From CAIODY01 sp046051225 (GTDB lineage: Bacteria > Bacteroidota > Bacteroidia > Chitinophagales > CAIODY01): a stretch of DNA of 64,000 nucleotides. A program made the position numbers and the translations under genes. The DNA is taken from NCBI GenBank assembly GCA_046051225.1, contig JBJOOR010000008.1:62001-126000 (forward strand). Direction: 5' to 3'. Below the pieces are notes generated by a model that saw only the letters and a program-made list of their open reading frames with translations, was not told the origin of the DNA and did no database searches. Positions 44,693-52,334 of the stretch are shown here, in pieces (position 1 is the first letter of the stretch; every line of letters begins with the position of its first letter).

Positions 44693-45835
44693 ATGAAAAT
44701 TGGAATAGTATGTTATCCTACTTACGGCGGAAGCGGCGTTGTAGCAACAGAGTTAGGAAAAGCATTAGCAGATAAAGGACATTTTGTTCACTTTATTTCC
44801 TATAAACAACCAGCCAGATTAGAATCATTTCATGAACGAATTTTTTATCATGAAGTATCTGTAAATAATTATCCGTTGTTTGATTATCCGCCTTATGAAT
44901 CGGCATTAGCTGGTAAATTAGTGGATGTTATTGAACATGAAAAATTAGATATTTTACATGTGCATTATGCCATACCACATGCGGCTGCGGCTTATATGGC
45001 ACAGCGCATATTGGCATCTAAAAACAAATGTATTCCATACATTACAACACTTCATGGAACAGATATAACATTAGTTGGCAAGGATGAAACTTTCGGGCCT
45101 TTGGTCGCATTTTCGATAAATGAATCGAATGGTATTACAGCCGTTTCGGAAGATTTAAAAAAAGAAACTTTTAAAAATTTCGATATCAATAAAGAGATAA
45201 AAGTGATTCCGAATTTTATTGATTTAAAACGCTTTAAAACCAGCAATAAAGAGCATTTCAGAAAAGCAATTGCTCCAAATGATGAAAAAATATTAATACA
45301 CACTTCTAATTTTAGAAAAGTAAAACGAGTAGAAGATGTGGTATATATGTTTGAAAATGTGGTAGAAAAAATTCCTGCAAAATTATTGTTGGTAGGCGAT
45401 GGTCCTGAACGCCATCATATTGAACAGCTTTGTAGAAGTTTAGATTTATGCGACCATATTCGTTTTTTAGGAAAACAAGATGCTTTGGAAGAATTATTAG
45501 CATTGGCTGATTTATTTATTTTACCAAGCGAATATGAAAGTTTTGGATTAGTGGCATTAGAAGCAATGGCTTGTAAAGTTCCCGTAATAAGCAGCAATGC
45601 TGGTGGTTTGCCCGAAGTAAATATTCATGGCAAAACAGGATTTACGGCCAATGTAGGCGATGTGGATGCTATGAGTGAATACGCTATAAAACTACTAAGC
45701 GATAAAAATTTATTAAATGAATTTAAAGAAAATGCGCTTGAACAAGCCAAACAATTTGAGTTGAGTAAAATATTGCCGAAGTACGAAAGTTACTATGAAG
45801 AGGTGTTGAAAAACTTTAAAAGCAGTTGTAAATAA
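44693..45835 (+). CDS. bshA: N-acetyl-alpha-D-glucosaminyl L-malate synthase (bacillithiol synthesis)
   Basis: A GT4 glycosyltransferase that joins UDP-GlcNAc to L-malate, the first step to bacillithiol, the main low-molecular-weight thiol in many Bacteroidota. 380 residues. The BshA N-terminus is clear: KIGIVCYPTYGGSGVVATEL. The LHGTDITLVGKDE loop, VSEDLKKET, and the C-terminal donor site EYESFGLVALEAMACKVPVI (about 280-299) are in place. bshB and bshC are outside the window. Confidence 0.93.
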   Translation: MKIGIVCYPTYGGSGVVATELGKALADKGHFVHFISYKQPARLESFHERIFYHEVSVNNYPLFDYPPYESALAGKLVDVIEHEKLDILHVHYAIPHAAAAYMAQRILASKNKCIPYITTLHGTDITLVGKDETFGPLVAFSINESNGITAVSEDLKKETFKNFDINKEIKVIPNFIDLKRFKTSNKEHFRKAIAPNDEKILIHTSNFRKVKRVEDVVYMFENVVEKIPAKLLLVGDGPERHHIEQLCRSLDLCDHIRFLGKQDALEELLALADLFILPSEYESFGLVALEAMACKVPVISSNAGGLPEVNIHGKTGFTANVGDVDAMSEYAIKLLSDKNLLNEFKENALEQAKQFELSKILPKYESYYEEVLKNFKSSCK

Positions 45836-45876
45836 AATATTTTCGCAAAAATTATTTTATTAGTAAATGAAACTAT

Positions 45877-45901
45877 TATCTTTGCCGTCCCTTAAAACGG
45901 G
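45877..45901 (+). promoter_or_regulatory. promoter and initial transcribed region of tRNA-Pro
   Basis: TATCTTTG (45877-45884) then CCGTCCCTTAAAACGGG. The box fits TAnnTTTG; the following bases resemble those after the -7 boxes of the rpmB and DUF177-rpmF operons. The predicted start is about 40 bases before the tRNA. Confidence 0.6.
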
Positions 45902-45925
45902 ATTTGAATTAAATAGATTCAGATT

Positions 45926-46000
45926 CGAGGTGTAGCGTAGCTTGGTTATCGCGCCTGGTTTGGGACCAGGAGGTCGCAAGTTCGAATCTTGCCACCTCGA
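45926..46000 (+). tRNA. tRNA-Pro (UGG)
   Basis: A 75-base cloverleaf without encoded CCA. Acceptor CGAGGTG pairs with CACCTCG, the anticodon arm CCTGG/CCAGG encloses loop TTTGGGA with anticodon TGG at 45961-45963, and the T arm GCAAG/CTTGC encloses TTCGAAT. Discriminator base A. The tRNA 3' half is repeated 357 bases downstream. Confidence 0.96.
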
Positions 46001-46059
46001 CTTTTCAAAAGCTCAACTTAATAGTTGGGCTTTTTTTATTTATGGCATTCTACACTTAC
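45984..46059 (+). repeat. 76-bp direct repeat, copy 1 (tRNA-Pro 3' end, terminator, GIY-YIG start)
   Basis: Identical base for base to 46341-46416. It covers the tRNA T arm and acceptor 3' strand, the terminator and the first codons of the GIY-YIG gene; after one mismatch a further nine bases agree. Confidence 0.95.
46007..46038 (+). terminator. terminator of tRNA-Pro
   Basis: Arms AAAAGCTCAACT and AGTTGGGCTTTT (one G-T pair) around TAAT, then a T run. It lies between the tRNA and the GIY-YIG start codon at 46042. Confidence 0.85.
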
Positions 46060-46299
46060 GTATTACAATCAACAACATCGAATAAATTCTACATTGGTCA
46101 AACTAATAATTTAGATGACCGATTATTTCGTCATAATTCAAATCAAAATTTAGCGACAAAAAATAAAGGTCCGTGGGGATTTGTTTTCACAAAACAATTT
46201 GCAACACGTAGCGAAGCAATGGCTTTAGAAAAAAAATTGAAGTCGTTTAAAAGTTCTATTTATTTACAAAAATGGATGAATGAAAATGGTGTAACGTAG
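46042..46299 (+). CDS. GIY-YIG nuclease family protein next to tRNA-Pro
   Basis: 85 residues with the GIY-YIG core: FYTYVLQSTTSNKFYIGQT (3-21), LDDRLFRHNS with the catalytic-type Arg, and SEAMALEKKLKSFKS with the metal-binding Glu. It starts immediately after the tRNA terminator. The last codons (NGVT-stop) run into a degenerate copy of tRNA-Pro, so the stop codon is supplied by tRNA-derived sequence. UvrC/Slx-like domains this short are usually nicking or homing-type endonucleases. With the flanking repeats, this one looks like part of a small mobile or duplicating unit. Confidence 0.85.
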   Translation: MAFYTYVLQSTTSNKFYIGQTNNLDDRLFRHNSNQNLATKNKGPWGFVFTKQFATRSEAMALEKKLKSFKSSIYLQKWMNENGVT

Positions 46300-46357
46300 C
46301 TTGGATATAGCGTCCCGACTGGTATCGGGAAGGTCAAATTGAATCTTGCCACCTCGA
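46288..46357 (+). pseudogene. degenerate tRNA-Pro copy
   Basis: GTGTAACGTAGCTTGGATAT matches the tRNA-Pro D-arm region with a few changes. Then a CCCGA/TCGGG stem with a six-base loop replaces the anticodon arm, two bases are missing before the T loop, and the end from GAATC to the discriminator is identical to the true tRNA. It lacks the 5' acceptor strand and a seven-base anticodon loop, so it cannot be a working tRNA. Confidence 0.8.
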
Positions 46358-46416
46358 CTTTTCAAAAGCTCAACTTAATAGTTGGGCTTTTTTTATTTAT
46401 GGCATTCTACACTTAC
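46341..46416 (+). repeat. 76-bp direct repeat, copy 2
   Basis: Exact copy of 45984-46059, including the tRNA-Pro 3' end, the terminator hairpin (46364-46395) and the first six codons of the GIY-YIG gene. Confidence 0.95.
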
Positions 46417-46449
46417 ATATTACAATTAGAAAGTTATGCGCAACTCTAG
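46399..46449 (+). pseudogene. truncated second GIY-YIG start
   Basis: Opens MAFYTYILQLESYAQL and stops after 16 residues. The first about nine codons copy the GIY-YIG gene at 46042 and the rest is unrelated. It is the broken end of the duplicated unit. Confidence 0.8.
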
Positions 46450-46526
46450 AGAGCGGCATTCGTTTCAAGATTTTTTCGGTACGCTTTTCAAACAAGGTAT
46501 TGATGATAATTGACAGCATTTTTTAT

Positions 46527-46560
46527 AAAAAAAGCCTCAACATTGTCGAGGCTTTTTTAT
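46527..46560. terminator. terminator downstream of dnaN
   Basis: Arms AAAAAAGCCTC and GAGGCTTTTTT around a short loop with further partial pairing; T runs on both strands. It lies 15 bases past the dnaN stop on the minus strand. Confidence 0.85.
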
Positions 46561-46574
46561 TTTATTCCGTCGTT

Positions 46575-47705
46575 TTAATCATAGCTACCGCTCAACATTA
46601 TTGGCATAATCAACATCAATAATTGTTCGTTTTCGGTTTGATTTTCGGGTAAAATAATACCAGCTCGTGATGGGGTACTCATTTCTAATTTAATATTATC
46701 AGCATTAATAGCAGCAAGCATATCAATTAAAAATTTACCATTAAATCCTATTTCCATATCAGCGCCATTATAGTTACATGCCAATGATTCATTAGCTTCA
46801 TTACTAAAATCTAAATCTTGCCCCTCTATATGTAATGCACTACCTTTTAATTTTAATGCTACTTGGTTAGTTGTTTTATTACTAAAAATACAAACCCGTT
46901 TTAAAGCACCCAACAAATCATCTTTCGATATAAATAATTGATTCGGATTTTCGGTAGGAATTACAGCTTCGTAATCAGGATATTTAGCATCAATTAATCT
47001 GCATACTAATTGAATTTTACCACAATCAAAATAGGCATTATTCTTATCGTAGGTAATTGATATTATTGTTAAATCATTTGGCAAAATATTTTTAACAATG
47101 CCTATCGATTTACGTGGCACGATAAAACTTATTGAATCATTATAGGTAATATCGCTGCGTTTTATACAAACTAATTTGTGTGCATCTGTACCTACAAAGC
47201 TCGATCCATCAGCATTTAACTGAAAGAATAAACCTGTCATGGCAGGGCGCAACTCTTCGGTACCAATGGCAAAAAATGTGCTGCCAATAATATGCGCTAA
47301 TGTGCTGCCAGCCATTGTTATAGGTGTAGCATCAGTATTCATTTTTGGCACTTTAGGAAAATTGTCGCCATCTTCGCCATTCAATTTATAAATACCATTA
47401 TCAGAGTTTATTTCAACCGAATAATTTTCGGCATCAATATTAAAAGTTAGCGGTTGCTCACTTAAATTTTTTAATACATCAATTAATTGCTTGCCTTCAA
47501 TAGCTACTTTAATATTGTCTTTACATTCAATATCTAACGATGTAATCATACTAGTTTCTAAATCGCTGCTGCAAAGCGTAAGATTCGATTTTTGAATATC
47601 GAATAAAAAGCTATCTAATATAGGCAATACTTTATTGCCAGCTAATGCGCCACTAATACTTTGTAGCTGTTTTAATAAGGCAGTGGTTGATACAATGAAT
47701 TTCAT
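46575..47705 (-). CDS. dnaN: DNA polymerase III subunit beta (sliding clamp)
   Basis: 376 residues from ATG 47705 (KFIVSTTALLKQLQSISGAL), forming the three clamp domains. Family landmarks include LCSSDLETSMITSL, VGTDAHKLVCIKR, KSIGIVKNIL and the C-terminal MLIMPIMLSGSYD, close to the usual LIMPMRL-type ending that seals the ring. An in-frame codon at 47759 adds 18 residues outside the family and is upstream of the promoter box. It is divergent from dnaB, across 416 bases. Confidence 0.96.
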   Translation of the reverse strand: MKFIVSTTALLKQLQSISGALAGNKVLPILDSFLFDIQKSNLTLCSSDLETSMITSLDIECKDNIKVAIEGKQLIDVLKNLSEQPLTFNIDAENYSVEINSDNGIYKLNGEDGDNFPKVPKMNTDATPITMAGSTLAHIIGSTFFAIGTEELRPAMTGLFFQLNADGSSFVGTDAHKLVCIKRSDITYNDSISFIVPRKSIGIVKNILPNDLTIISITYDKNNAYFDCGKIQLVCRLIDAKYPDYEAVIPTENPNQLFISKDDLLGALKRVCIFSNKTTNQVALKLKGSALHIEGQDLDFSNEANESLACNYNGADMEIGFNGKFLIDMLAAINADNIKLEMSTPSRAGIILPENQTENEQLLMLIMPIMLSGSYD

Positions 47706-47730
47706 TATGGATTTATTTTGTAGTAAAAAA

Positions 47731-47759
47731 CAAAGATAATTTTTGAAACCACAATTCAA
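47731..47759 (-). promoter_or_regulatory. dnaN promoter
   Basis: On the minus strand a TTG (47759-47757), an 18-base spacer and TATCTTTG (47738-47731), an exact -7 box. Start expected near 47724, about 19 bases before the ATG. Confidence 0.65.
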
Positions 47760-48121
47760 TAAACTAAGAAAAAAAATCTTTCAACATCATGTACATAAAC
47801 CTTTAATTTGAAAAAGGCATGATGTGAAATGTGTGTGAAACGTTGGTAAGGGTGTGTAAAAATAAAATAGATAAAACAGTTTTAAATTAAGGTTAAATTC
47901 TTCTTCTTTGCTGTACGAACAATTGGAAAGCATTGATTTTGCTGCATTTTGTGCCTAATCAATATTTTTGTTCTTCAAAAAAGGTTCCCAAATTTTATGG
48001 TAAAACAATATTCGAAAAAAATAAACAATTTTCGATGGGCTTGTTTTCACTTTAATAAAACCAAAAACCTGATTTTGATTTTTAAATGAATTAAATAAAG
48101 ATTAATTTGCAATAGTATATT
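47760..48121. other. dnaN-dnaB intergenic region
   Basis: 362 bases between the dnaN promoter and dnaB. I find no TTATCCACA-type DnaA box, RNA gene or terminator. It should hold the dnaB promoter, but no perfect TAnnTTTG box is visible just before the ATG. Confidence 0.5.
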
Positions 48122-49684
48122 ATGGCAGAAAAAAACACCGATACTAAAAACCCGAATACCCGATTTAAGCAATATAAAAATGCGGATGCTAACTTATCGC
48201 AATTTGTGTTTGGCAAAGTGCCACCACAAGCTCGTGATTTAGAAGAAGCCGTGTTGGGCGCTGTAATGCTTGAAAAAGATGCATTACCTTCATTTGTAGA
48301 TTTTTTAAAACCCGAAGCTTTTTATGTTGAAGCACATCAACTTATTTATAAAGCTATTTTAAGATTATTTGATAAATCGCAACCCGTTGATATTTTAACA
48401 GTAGCCGAAGAACTTAGAAAAACAGGAGAACTCGATGTAGTAGGCGGTGCTTATTATGTAACCGAATTAACCAACAGAGTAGCCACAGCAGCCAATGTTG
48501 AGTTTCATGCTCGTATTATTTCTCAAAAGTTTATTCAACGTGAATTAATAAGAACATCTACCGAAATAGTTCGTGATGCTTATGAAGACACAACCGATGT
48601 ATTTGAATTATTAGATAAAAGCGAAAAAAGTTTATTTGATATTACCAACCAAAATATGCGCCGTGGGTATGCTGATGTGGGTTCGTTAATGGAACAAGCC
48701 ACTAAAGAAATTTTAGCCGCTGCACAGCATCAAGATAAACTTACAGGTGTAGCTTCGGGTTTTATTAATTTAGATAGAATTACAGGTGGTTGGCAACGCA
48801 GCGATTTAGTGATAGTAGCTGCCCGACCAGGTATGGGTAAAACATCATTTGTATTAAGTATGGCTAGGAATGCAGCCATGATGGCTAATAAACCTGTTGC
48901 CTTATTTTCGTTAGAGATGAGTTCGTTGCAATTAACTACCCGTTTAATGGCAGCCGAAGCATCATTGCCCATCGAAAAATTAAGAAAAGGAAATTTAGCG
49001 CAATATGAATTGGCACAATTAGAATCAAAAGTTCGTGAACTATCTGATGCGCCTATTTTTATTGATGATACACCAGCCTTAAATATTTTTGAACTACGAG
49101 CAAAAGCCCGACGATTGAAAATGCAACATGGCATTTCGATGATTATTATAGATTACTTACAATTGATGAGTGGCGGCGGCGATAATAGCCGTGGTGGAAA
49201 TAGAGAACAAGAAATTAGCACTATTTCAAGGTCATTAAAAAACATTGCCAAAGAATTAGATATACCTGTAATTGCATTATCGCAATTAAGCCGTGCTGTT
49301 GAAACCCGTGGTGGTACTAAGCGACCGCAATTAAGCGATTTACGTGAATCGGGTGCTATTGAGCAAGATGCCGATATGGTAATATTCTTATACCGTGGCG
49401 ATTATTATGGTATTGAAGTAGATGAAAATAACCAGCCTATTAAAGGTAAAACCGAAGTAATTATTGCCAAGCATCGTAATGGTTCGCTTGAAACTGTACC
49501 GATTAAATTTGTACACAATTTGGCTAAATTTGAAGAGTGGGATGATGTGGCTGTGCCAGATGGTTATAGCAGGGTCGACCCACAAGCGTTCACTACAGTT
49601 TCAAGTAAAATGAATAGCACCGATGTCTCATCAAATGAAGCAAAAATAGATTATGATTTGAATGGCGAAGAGCCACCATTTTAA
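48122..49684 (+). CDS. dnaB: replicative DNA helicase DnaB
   Basis: 520 residues: N-terminal helical domain (PPQARDLEEAVLGAVMLEKD), linker, then the RecA-like motor with Walker A ARPGMGKT (234-241), Walker B MIIIDYLQLMSG, and QLSRAVETRGGTKRPQLSDL with the Arg finger region. The C-terminus has an extra about 50-residue Ser/Asn/Glu-rich tail, common in Bacteroidota. It unwinds DNA at the fork as a hexamer. No intein is present. It ends before a terminator. Confidence 0.96.
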   Translation: MAEKNTDTKNPNTRFKQYKNADANLSQFVFGKVPPQARDLEEAVLGAVMLEKDALPSFVDFLKPEAFYVEAHQLIYKAILRLFDKSQPVDILTVAEELRKTGELDVVGGAYYVTELTNRVATAANVEFHARIISQKFIQRELIRTSTEIVRDAYEDTTDVFELLDKSEKSLFDITNQNMRRGYADVGSLMEQATKEILAAAQHQDKLTGVASGFINLDRITGGWQRSDLVIVAARPGMGKTSFVLSMARNAAMMANKPVALFSLEMSSLQLTTRLMAAEASLPIEKLRKGNLAQYELAQLESKVRELSDAPIFIDDTPALNIFELRAKARRLKMQHGISMIIIDYLQLMSGGGDNSRGGNREQEISTISRSLKNIAKELDIPVIALSQLSRAVETRGGTKRPQLSDLRESGAIEQDADMVIFLYRGDYYGIEVDENNQPIKGKTEVIIAKHRNGSLETVPIKFVHNLAKFEEWDDVAVPDGYSRVDPQAFTTVSSKMNSTDVSSNEAKIDYDLNGEEPPF

Positions 49685-49706
49685 GAAAATTTGGAATTTA
49701 GAGATA

Positions 49707-49747
49707 AAAAAAGTCGCTTAGCATTTCTGTGTTAAGCGGCTTTTTAG
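49707..49747 (+). terminator. terminator of dnaB
   Basis: Arms AAAAAAGTCGCTTA and TAAGCGGCTTTTT around about 12 bases, then T-rich sequence. Confidence 0.8.
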
Positions 49748-49774
49748 CAATATTTGCTTCTACTGTTTAATAAA

Positions 49775-49812
49775 AAAGGTTATTCAAGTTTTACTTTGAA
49801 TAACCTTTCAGT
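49775..49812 (-). terminator. terminator of the sigma factor operon
   Basis: Arms 49775-49787 and 49796-49808 are exact reverse complements; on the minus strand a T run follows. It closes the transcript of the ECF sigma factor and its partner. Confidence 0.8.
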
Positions 49813-49832
49813 TAAATTTTTATTAAATGTAA

Positions 49833-50516
49833 TTACTCTGTAAAATCAATAGATTTATTATTACGTTCTTTATATTCAATTTTACCAATTTTTTCGGTTT
49901 CTTTTTTAGCTATTTTATCAATATCAGATGGTGTAAATACCGAGCCCGATGCATTGCTAAACTGATCACTATCAATACTTGCAGCTGATTTATTAGCAGT
50001 AAGTAAACTACTTGATGTATTGTTTTTTGAAGTTGTATTTTTTGAACCCATACCTAATACAAAATTGGTTGCATTAGCTTGGCTTTTGTTGTTGTCAACA
50101 GTATTACTATTGTCATTAACAATGGCTTCGTTGCTAGTTGTTTTTGTATCAGTTGCTTTCTTATTATTAAGCACCGTAGTTGCAGCATCAGCATACGAAT
50201 TTTTATCTGTATTGATAACCGATGAATTAGCTTCATTAATAGTATTATTAGTTGCTTCAGCATTGTTAGCATGATGATAGTTGGCATAAAAAATACTTCC
50301 GCCACCTACTAATACCACAGCAGGTACGGCAATATTTAAAATCCAATTGCTAAGCAAAGATTTTGCAATTGAGCTAATACCAGTTGCGCCACCAATAGCA
50401 TTGCTATTTAAGTTGCTCTCTACACTTTGCCATACTTTGGCAGATGGTTTAATTTCAAGCTGCTCGGCGCTTTTTTGTAAATTTTCTTCGAATGAAATAA
50501 AAGGGCGTTGTCCCAT
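49833..50516 (-). CDS. membrane protein encoded after an ECF sigma factor, possible anti-sigma factor
   Basis: 227 residues: a cytoplasmic N-terminus of about 55 (FEENLQKSAEQLEIKPSAKV then WQSVESNL), one membrane helix at about 56-78 (LSNWILNIAVPAVVLVGGG), and a long Asn/Thr/Ser/Lys-rich low-complexity outside part without a recognisable domain. The layout and the position 44 bases after the sigma factor gene are those of membrane anti-sigma factors in Bacteroidota. The zinc-binding ZAS motif (HxxxCxxC) is absent, so an anti-sigma role is only inferred. Confidence 0.6.
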   Translation of the reverse strand: MGQRPFISFEENLQKSAEQLEIKPSAKVWQSVESNLNSNAIGGATGISSIAKSLLSNWILNIAVPAVVLVGGGSIFYANYHHANNAEATNNTINEANSSVINTDKNSYADAATTVLNNKKATDTKTTSNEAIVNDNSNTVDNNKSQANATNFVLGMGSKNTTSKNNTSSSLLTANKSAASIDSDQFSNASGSVFTPSDIDKIAKKETEKIGKIEYKERNNKSIDFTE

Positions 50517-50560
50517 AATTTAAAAATGTTTTTTTAATATAGTTTAATTTTAAAGTGGTT

Positions 50561-51106
50561 TTAATAATCAATAGGGATACTTTGTTTTTCTAATAATTTT
50601 TTTAGATGTGCTTTTGCTCTTAAAAATTGACTACGACTTGTTCCTTCTGCAATTCCTAATTGGTCGGCAATTTCTTTGTGGCTGTACCCTTCAACAGCAA
50701 ACATGTTTAAAATTATCTTATATCCTTCTGGTAAACTTTCTATACTTTGCCAAATTAATTTACTATCATAATTTTCAATAGTAATATCAATCGAACCTTC
50801 AATTTTTATTGCTGAATCTATCTCTAACTCGGCGCTTATTCTTTTGTTTTTTTTAAGATGATTTAATGATGTATTGATGGCTATTTTTCTAATCCAACCC
50901 TCTAAACTCCCATCACCTTTAAAGTATTGTAAGTTTTGAAATACTTTAATAAATACATCTTGCAAAATATCTTCTGCTTCCTGAATCGATTTAGTATATC
51001 TATAACATACACCCAACATTCGGGGCGAAAAGCGATCGAATAGTTCTTTTTGAGCACTTCTATTGCCTGCTACACATTGTTGATATACTTCTTGTTCGGT
51101 TAGCAT
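50561..51106 (-). CDS. ECF RNA polymerase sigma factor
   Basis: 181 residues. Region 2 contains KELFDRFSPRMLGVCYRYT and EDILQDVFIKVFQNL, with WIRKIAINTSLNHLKK (about 87-102) for -10 recognition. Region 4 has LPEGYKIILNMFAVEGYSHK then EIADQLGIAEGTSRSQF, the helix-turn-helix for the -35 element. It redirects RNA polymerase to a regulon not visible here. Its promoter has a TATATTTG box on the minus strand at 51152-51145 with TTG 22 bases upstream. The partner membrane gene follows. Confidence 0.92.
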   Translation of the reverse strand: MLTEQEVYQQCVAGNRSAQKELFDRFSPRMLGVCYRYTKSIQEAEDILQDVFIKVFQNLQYFKGDGSLEGWIRKIAINTSLNHLKKNKRISAELEIDSAIKIEGSIDITIENYDSKLIWQSIESLPEGYKIILNMFAVEGYSHKEIADQLGIAEGTSRSQFLRAKAHLKKLLEKQSIPIDY

Positions 51107-51144
51107 AATTAGATAGACAAAGCCTTGTTTTAAAATGTTGCATA

Positions 51145-51177
51145 CAAATATAAAGAAATCAACAGTTTTATAAACAA
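51145..51177 (-). promoter_or_regulatory. promoter of the ECF sigma factor gene
   Basis: Minus-strand TTG (51177-51175), 22 bases, TATATTTG (51152-51145). Start expected near 51138, leader about 32 bases. It is a house-keeping-type promoter, so autoregulation by the ECF factor is not suggested by it. Confidence 0.55.
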
Positions 51178-51217
51178 AAATTAAAGCCTTTGTGGATAAA
51201 GCTTTTCGGGTTGATGT

Positions 51218-51523
51218 TTAAACGTTGAAAAAGTGGTGAGGTAACAGCATATAAGCCATAAATAAAATACCACATAATAAAGTAGCACCTACTATACCCT
51301 GCATTTGAAAATCTAATCTGTTTTTTCGTGCCACAGAAAATGGAAGTAAATTGCACATTACACTTACTATAAAAATAAGTCTTACCGAAAAGCCCGAATA
51401 ACTAGGCAGCCACCTACCTTTTATGAATTCATTAAATTCGGTAAAAAATATAAATCCAAGTATTGGAAACAAAAGCCCCAACAAAAAACCAAACCAAGCT
51501 TTATCTTTTTTGAAAAATTCCAT
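51218..51523 (-). CDS. small membrane protein, unknown function
   Basis: 101 residues starting MEFFKKDKAWFGFLLGLLFP, with three hydrophobic helices (about 10-30, 45-63, 75-94). It begins four bases after the surE stop, so it is the last gene of the oxygenase-trmB-ATL-surE group. I do not recognise the family; no charged catalytic motif is visible. Confidence 0.7.
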   Translation of the reverse strand: MEFFKKDKAWFGFLLGLLFPILGFIFFTEFNEFIKGRWLPSYSGFSVRLIFIVSVMCNLLPFSVARKNRLDFQMQGIVGATLLCGILFMAYMLLPHHFFNV

Positions 51524-51527
51524 TTTG

Positions 51528-52292
51528 TTATAAAATAATTTTTTGAATTTGTTGAATATGTTGATGTGCTGTTAAATCAAACTGAACGGGCACTACCGAT
51601 ACATAATCATTTGCCAAAGCCCATTCATCGGTATCATTGCCATGATCATTGTTTTCAAATTTACCAGTTAACCAAAAATATTTTTTACCTCTTGGGTCAC
51701 GGCGTTCATCAAATTCTTCTACCCATTTTGCAATAGATTGGCGACAAACTTTCATGCCTTTTATGGCTTCTAATTTTAATTTCGGAATATTTACATTTAA
51801 TAATGAAGCATGCGGCAATCCATTCAGTAATATTTTTTCGGCAATAACTTTTGCATAATATGCCGATGCCGAAAAATCAGCATCAAAATCATAATCTAAT
51901 AATGAAAATCCAACGGCTGGAATACCTTCAATTGCTGCTTCCATAGCGGCGCTCATCGTACCACTATAAATTACATTAATAGATGAATTGCTGCCATGAT
52001 TAATGCCGCTTACACACAAATCGGGTTTGCGATGTAGCACTTTATCAACTGCTAATTTTACACAATCTACAGGCGTACCGCTGCATTGATACCATTCAAT
52101 ATTATCAACCACATTCACTTTTTCTAATCGTAATGGGCTGCCAATAGTTATAGCATGCCCCATTCCGCTTTGTGGCGAATCGGGTGCTACAACTACTACT
52201 TTTCCTAATCCTGCTACTGCATTTGCTAAAGCCTTAATGCCTGGAGCCGTTACGCCATCATCGTTTACAACTAATATTAATTTTTCTGTCAT
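51528..52292 (-). CDS. surE: 5'/3'-nucleotidase SurE
   Basis: 254 residues. LVVNDDGVTAPGIKAL with the metal-binding Asp11/Asp12, VVAPDSPQSGMGHAIT, CSGTPVDCVKLA and CVSGINHGSNSS are the SurE set. The enzyme removes phosphate from nucleoside monophosphates. The C-terminus (DEWALANDYVSVVPVQFDLT) is complete. The upstream ATL gene is 42 bases away. Confidence 0.94.
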   Translation of the reverse strand: MTEKLILVVNDDGVTAPGIKALANAVAGLGKVVVVAPDSPQSGMGHAITIGSPLRLEKVNVVDNIEWYQCSGTPVDCVKLAVDKVLHRKPDLCVSGINHGSNSSINVIYSGTMSAAMEAAIEGIPAVGFSLLDYDFDADFSASAYYAKVIAEKILLNGLPHASLLNVNIPKLKLEAIKGMKVCRQSIAKWVEEFDERRDPRGKKYFWLTGKFENNDHGNDTDEWALANDYVSVVPVQFDLTAHQHIQQIQKIIL

Positions 52293-52334
52293 TGATTTAT
52301 TCTAAAATAATGCTAACAAATATTTTTTTTGCTA

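Noticed and set aside
46007..46038. tRNA-Pro terminator and its copy as CRISPR-like repeats
   Set aside because: Only two copies, each tied to the tRNA/GIY-YIG duplication, with a coding sequence rather than spacers between them.
47706..48121. dnaN-dnaB intergenic region as replication origin
   Set aside because: Attractive by gene context, but no DnaA box close to TTATCCACA is present; it more likely just holds two promoters.
50020..50305. Long hydrophobic frames (plus and minus) across the sigma-partner gene
   Set aside because: They are by-products of the Asn/Thr-repeat codons of the real minus-strand gene, read in other frames.
51168..51356. Minus-strand 62-codon frame before the small membrane protein's end
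   Set aside because: Lies in another frame over the real gene at 51218-51523 and the sigma-factor promoter region; no family features.
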